This document shows, piece by piece, positions 12,840 to 14,907 of a stretch of 14,907 bases of DNA. Every line of letters starts with the position of its first letter. Within the stretch, counting starts at the first letter, position 1. A program made the translations under genes and the position numbers. Source of the stretch: Dehalococcoidia bacterium SM23_28_2 (GTDB lineage Bacteria; Chloroflexota; Dehalococcoidia; SM23-28-2); the NCBI GenBank assembly GCA_001303545.1, contig LJUA01000026.1, positions 1 through 14,907 on the forward strand. Direction: 5' to 3'. Below the pieces are notes generated by a model. The model did not search any database. It had not been told where the DNA came from and was given only the letters and a program-made list of their open reading frames with translations.

Positions 12840-14066
12840 TCAGGAGGAACCATCGTCCTGGGGGGACCGTCGGCGTAGCCAGGCTCCTGGAAATCTAAGG
12901 GGGACGCGAACAAAGGCGGTCAGGCTGGGAACAGCCTTGAGAAGCTCGCCCAGTAAATGAGAAGGGAAGTCGATATCTCCGTAGCGGTTGATCAGTTTTG
13001 CCGGCCTTTCGCCCCTGAGCCTTGCCAGCAGCCACTCTAGGTGGGAGTTGCTGAGGGCGGCGAACAATCGCCGTAGGTCTGCCCCTCGCTTCAGCTCGTC
13101 GCCTGCCTCGGCCATGAATGCCTTCTGATAGCGGCCCAGGAAAGCCGCCGAGAAATCCTCTCGCTGCAGGGCTTCCACAGCCACCCTGGCGGCATGTGTG
13201 GCACCCACCAGCCCCATGAAGACCCCTCCGCCGGTTGTGGGCTTCACCTGCCGGGCAGCATCGCCCACCAGCAGGACGTTTTCGCTGTACGGCCTCATGG
13301 GGCTCCACAAGGGTATGCGGCCGCCCGCCAGCCCCAGGACGGCATCGCCGCGAAAGTACTCGGGGAGCCTGGCGCAGAGACGACGAAACGAATCGATAGG
13401 CTTCAGACCGTTGGCGGTTCCCGTTCCTATCCTCAGGCGCCCATCGTCGAGAGGAATGACCCAGGCAAACCAGCCAGGGGCCACCTCCTTGTCCACCAGG
13501 ACCGTCACCCGATCTCTGACTCTCGCTTTGGCTCTTACTTCCGCCGCCAAACCGAGAACCGTCCTGTCGAGCCTGTGCACGCCTAGCTGTTTGGCTACAT
13601 TCGACTGGGCGCCATCAGCGCCGATGAGCAGCTTGGTCAGAACCCTCGTGCGCTGCCCTCGTCTCTCTATGCAGGCTTTCACCAGGCCGCCTTCCCGCTC
13701 CAACCGCAAGAACTTGGCCTCTAGGAGAAGCTCTGCCCCCATCTCCTGCGCTTGGCTGGCCATCGCCTGGTCGAGGAGGACGCGGTCGATGGCGAGGGCG
13801 TAGACTTTGTTGCCACCGATTGGAAGCTGCTTGCCCAGCGGCGACTGTATGATAGCCCCCCGGATCTCGTTTTGGACGATCTGCTTACTTACCTTGGCCA
13901 GGGCAAGTGTGCGCGGCGTCACCAGGCCGGAGCAGTGCAGGGGTTGTCCAATGACGCTGTGCTCCTCCAGGAGCAGGACGCTGAAGCCGTGGCCGGCGAT
14001 ATCTCTGGCCACCGCTGAGCCGGCAGGGCCAGCACCCGCTACTACAGCGTCGTAGCATTGCTTCAT
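12840..14066 (-). CDS. Geranylgeranyl reductase family FAD-dependent oxidoreductase
   Basis: Flavoprotein of the geranylgeranyl reductase family, which saturates double bonds of polyprenyl chains (chlorophyll phytyl, archaeal lipids, menaquinone side chains). From the ATG at 14066 it has 408 residues. The FAD-binding AGAGPAGSAVA is at 10-20, followed by a conserved-type Cys in HCSGLVTPR (C45) and IGADGAQS (148-155). Next come PGWFAWVIPL (197-206), resembling the family's YxWxFP substrate motif, and LLVGDAARQVKPTTGGGV (265-282) for flavin contact. The start is chosen for its GAGGGG ribosome site 5 nt ahead; the open frame runs a further 35 codons upstream (to 14171) without family character. 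Plants and phototrophs use NADPH; archaeal relatives can use ferredoxin. Menaquinone side-chain reduction (MenJ-like) is the likeliest role, but it is inferred. Confidence 0.87.
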   Translation of the reverse strand: MKQCYDAVVAGAGPAGSAVARDIAGHGFSVLLLEEHSVIGQPLHCSGLVTPRTLALAKVSKQIVQNEIRGAIIQSPLGKQLPIGGNKVYALAIDRVLLDQAMASQAQEMGAELLLEAKFLRLEREGGLVKACIERRGQRTRVLTKLLIGADGAQSNVAKQLGVHRLDRTVLGLAAEVRAKARVRDRVTVLVDKEVAPGWFAWVIPLDDGRLRIGTGTANGLKPIDSFRRLCARLPEYFRGDAVLGLAGGRIPLWSPMRPYSENVLLVGDAARQVKPTTGGGVFMGLVGATHAARVAVEALQREDFSAAFLGRYQKAFMAEAGDELKRGADLRRLFAALSNSHLEWLLARLRGERPAKLINRYGDIDFPSHLLGELLKAVPSLTAFVRVPLRFPGAWLRRRSPQDDGSS

Positions 14067-14371
14067 GCTTGCCCCTCTCGCCTTGTGCACGCACCATGCG
14101 CTGGCGGCTGGGGGTCTCCGGGTGACCGGCGACAACGCCGAGCCCGGCGGAATGGACTGCCTTCTATACACAGAAGCACCAGCGCTATTCCCTTGTCAAT
14201 GGCTCTCCCTCGCCACCGGCTTCCCATGGGCTTCCCCTCTTTCGAACAGGTGCTCTTGAACACCAACCTGTCTCATAAGGTATACTTACGCTATTATAAA
14301 TATGCGGAAGGATTTTCCTACAGTGTTGTCAAAGCCCGGCGTTACCCTACGCCTCGCGAGGAGGTCTGGAT
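14067..14371. other. 305-bp divergent intergenic region
   Basis: It lies between the flavoprotein gene (minus) and the oxidoreductase gamma gene (plus). It holds an AT-rich patch (about 14272-14305) carrying the likely plus-strand promoter. I see no RNA gene or open frame of coding character. On the minus strand there is a TTGACA (14199 to 14194) but no -10 at a suitable distance. Confidence 0.55.
14256..14286 (+). promoter_or_regulatory. Candidate promoter of the 2-oxoacid oxidoreductase locus
   Basis: TTGAAC (14256-14261) and TATACT (14281-14286) are separated by 19 nt, slightly long. A further AT-rich TATTATAAA (14292-14300) could act as an alternative -10. A transcript starting here would have a leader of 65-80 nt. 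Confidence 0.42.
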
Positions 14372-14907
14372 ATGGTCGTTGCCCTGCCCAAAAACCTGGA
14401 TGAGGACGGCTTCTACGGCATTCGGCTGGAGTCTATAGGCGGGCTGGGTGCCCACCTGGCCGGCCAGATCCTTGCCGAAGCCGGGGTCCTAGGTCTCGGG
14501 CTCAATGGCTCTCACTTCTCTTCCTACGGCTCGGAGAAAAAGGGCACGCCCGTGAAGTCCTACATCCGCTTTTGTAGCCCCGACCAGGCGGTGCGCACCA
14601 ACAGCCCCGTCGAGCGGCCCCACGTGATAGCGGTCTTTCACGAGGCCCTCATCGGTCGGGAGAAGGTTGTCCAGGGCCTGCGACAGGATGGGGTCATCAT
14701 AGTGAACAGCGTCGCCTCGCCCAGGGAGATGATGGAGCGCCTCGGCCTGCCGGGTGGAAATGTCGGCGTGGTGGACGCTTCAGGCATCGCCGTGGCCGAA
14801 AAGAGCCGTCCAAACATGGCGATGCTGGGGGCAGTGATCCGCGTCGCTTCCTTCCTCGACCCGGAGGTTGTGAAGGCCTCCGTTCGCCGGACCTTCGAGC
14901 ACCACTA
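14372..14907 (+). CDS. 2-oxoacid:ferredoxin oxidoreductase, gamma subunit (3' end outside window)
   Basis: Gamma subunit of the pyruvate/2-oxoacid:ferredoxin oxidoreductase family, which converts 2-oxoacids and CoA to acyl-CoA, CO2 and reduced ferredoxin. The frame is open to the last base: 178 codons, nearly the usual ~185-200. RLESIGGLGAHLAGQILAEA (18-37) corresponds to the family's GxGGQG nucleotide-like loop. GSHFSSYGSEKKGTPVKSYI (46-65) corresponds to the 'yGpE.RGg.v.s.vR' motif. VIAVFHEAL and VIIVNSV follow, then a late segment (SRPNMAMLGAVI) in the place of the usual N-[MT]-xx-LGa. The ATG at 14372 has a perfect GAGGAGGT ribosome site 6 nt upstream. Alpha, beta and delta genes would be expected downstream. 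The true 2-oxoacid (pyruvate, 2-oxoglutarate, branched chain) cannot be told. Confidence 0.85.
   Translation, partial: MVVALPKNLDEDGFYGIRLESIGGLGAHLAGQILAEAGVLGLGLNGSHFSSYGSEKKGTPVKSYIRFCSPDQAVRTNSPVERPHVIAVFHEALIGREKVVQGLRQDGVIIVNSVASPREMMERLGLPGGNVGVVDASGIAVAEKSRPNMAMLGAVIRVASFLDPEVVKASVRRTFEHH

Noticed and set aside
14067..14171. 35-codon N-terminal extension of the flavoprotein from an ATG at 14171
   Set aside because: The extension lacks family character and the internal ATG at 14066 has a good GAGGGG ribosome site directly before the FAD-binding strand.
14194..14199. Minus-strand TTGACA considered as -35 of the flavoprotein gene
   Set aside because: The only -10-like hexamer (TATAGA) is 25 nt away, beyond the workable range.

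Overview
The window is a gene-dense, high-GC bacterial chromosome segment (about 60-65 % G+C by eye) with 17 coding regions, two of them cut by the window edges. I see no tRNA, rRNA, insertion sequence, phage gene or CRISPR array. The gene mix fits a Chloroflexota bacterium, possibly Dehalococcoidia-like. It includes a split transketolase, a mycobacterial-type bS22 micro-ribosomal protein, a 2-oxoacid:ferredoxin oxidoreductase gamma subunit beside a geranylgeranyl-reductase-family flavoprotein, and an intergenic palindrome of the TCAGCATGAC/GTCACGCTGAGC kind. This placement is inference from gene content, not a computed result.

Left part (1-5092): the 3' end of a galE-type epimerase runs convergently into thpR (RNA 2',3'-cyclic phosphodiesterase/2'-5' ligase family), which is translationally coupled to an upstream amidohydrolase. 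The amidohydrolase is divergent from the two-gene split transketolase. A good sigma70-like promoter (TAGACA-17-TATAAT) lies between them and drives the transketolase genes. A cation diffusion facilitator follows 33 bp after the transketolase.

Middle part (5089-9756, all minus strand): an apparent proline operon read proB - bS22 - two small unknown genes - proA - small acidic-tailed unknown gene. It has an extended -10 promoter upstream of proB. ProB and ProA carry out the first two steps from glutamate to proline. The 31-codon bS22 gene is the least expected member. Upstream lies an intergenic inverted repeat, then a single gene for an unknown alpha/beta protein with a poly-Glu tail.

Right part (9757-14907): a 347-bp gap without a gene, then a YdjM-like membrane hydrolase (minus) divergent from a membrane-anchored diguanylate cyclase (GGDEF, plus). 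Next is a secreted or lipoprotein YVTN-type seven-bladed beta-propeller that may be translated from a leaderless mRNA. It is convergent with a geranylgeranyl-reductase-family FAD enzyme. Divergent from that enzyme, the last gene starts a 2-oxoacid:ferredoxin oxidoreductase locus (gamma subunit, cut by the window end).

No wholly new defence or mobile system is evident. The best leads are the proB-bS22-x-y-proA-z gene set, the CDF transporter with an altered metal site, the leaderless propeller gene, and the pairing of an isoprenoid reductase with a ferredoxin-reducing enzyme.
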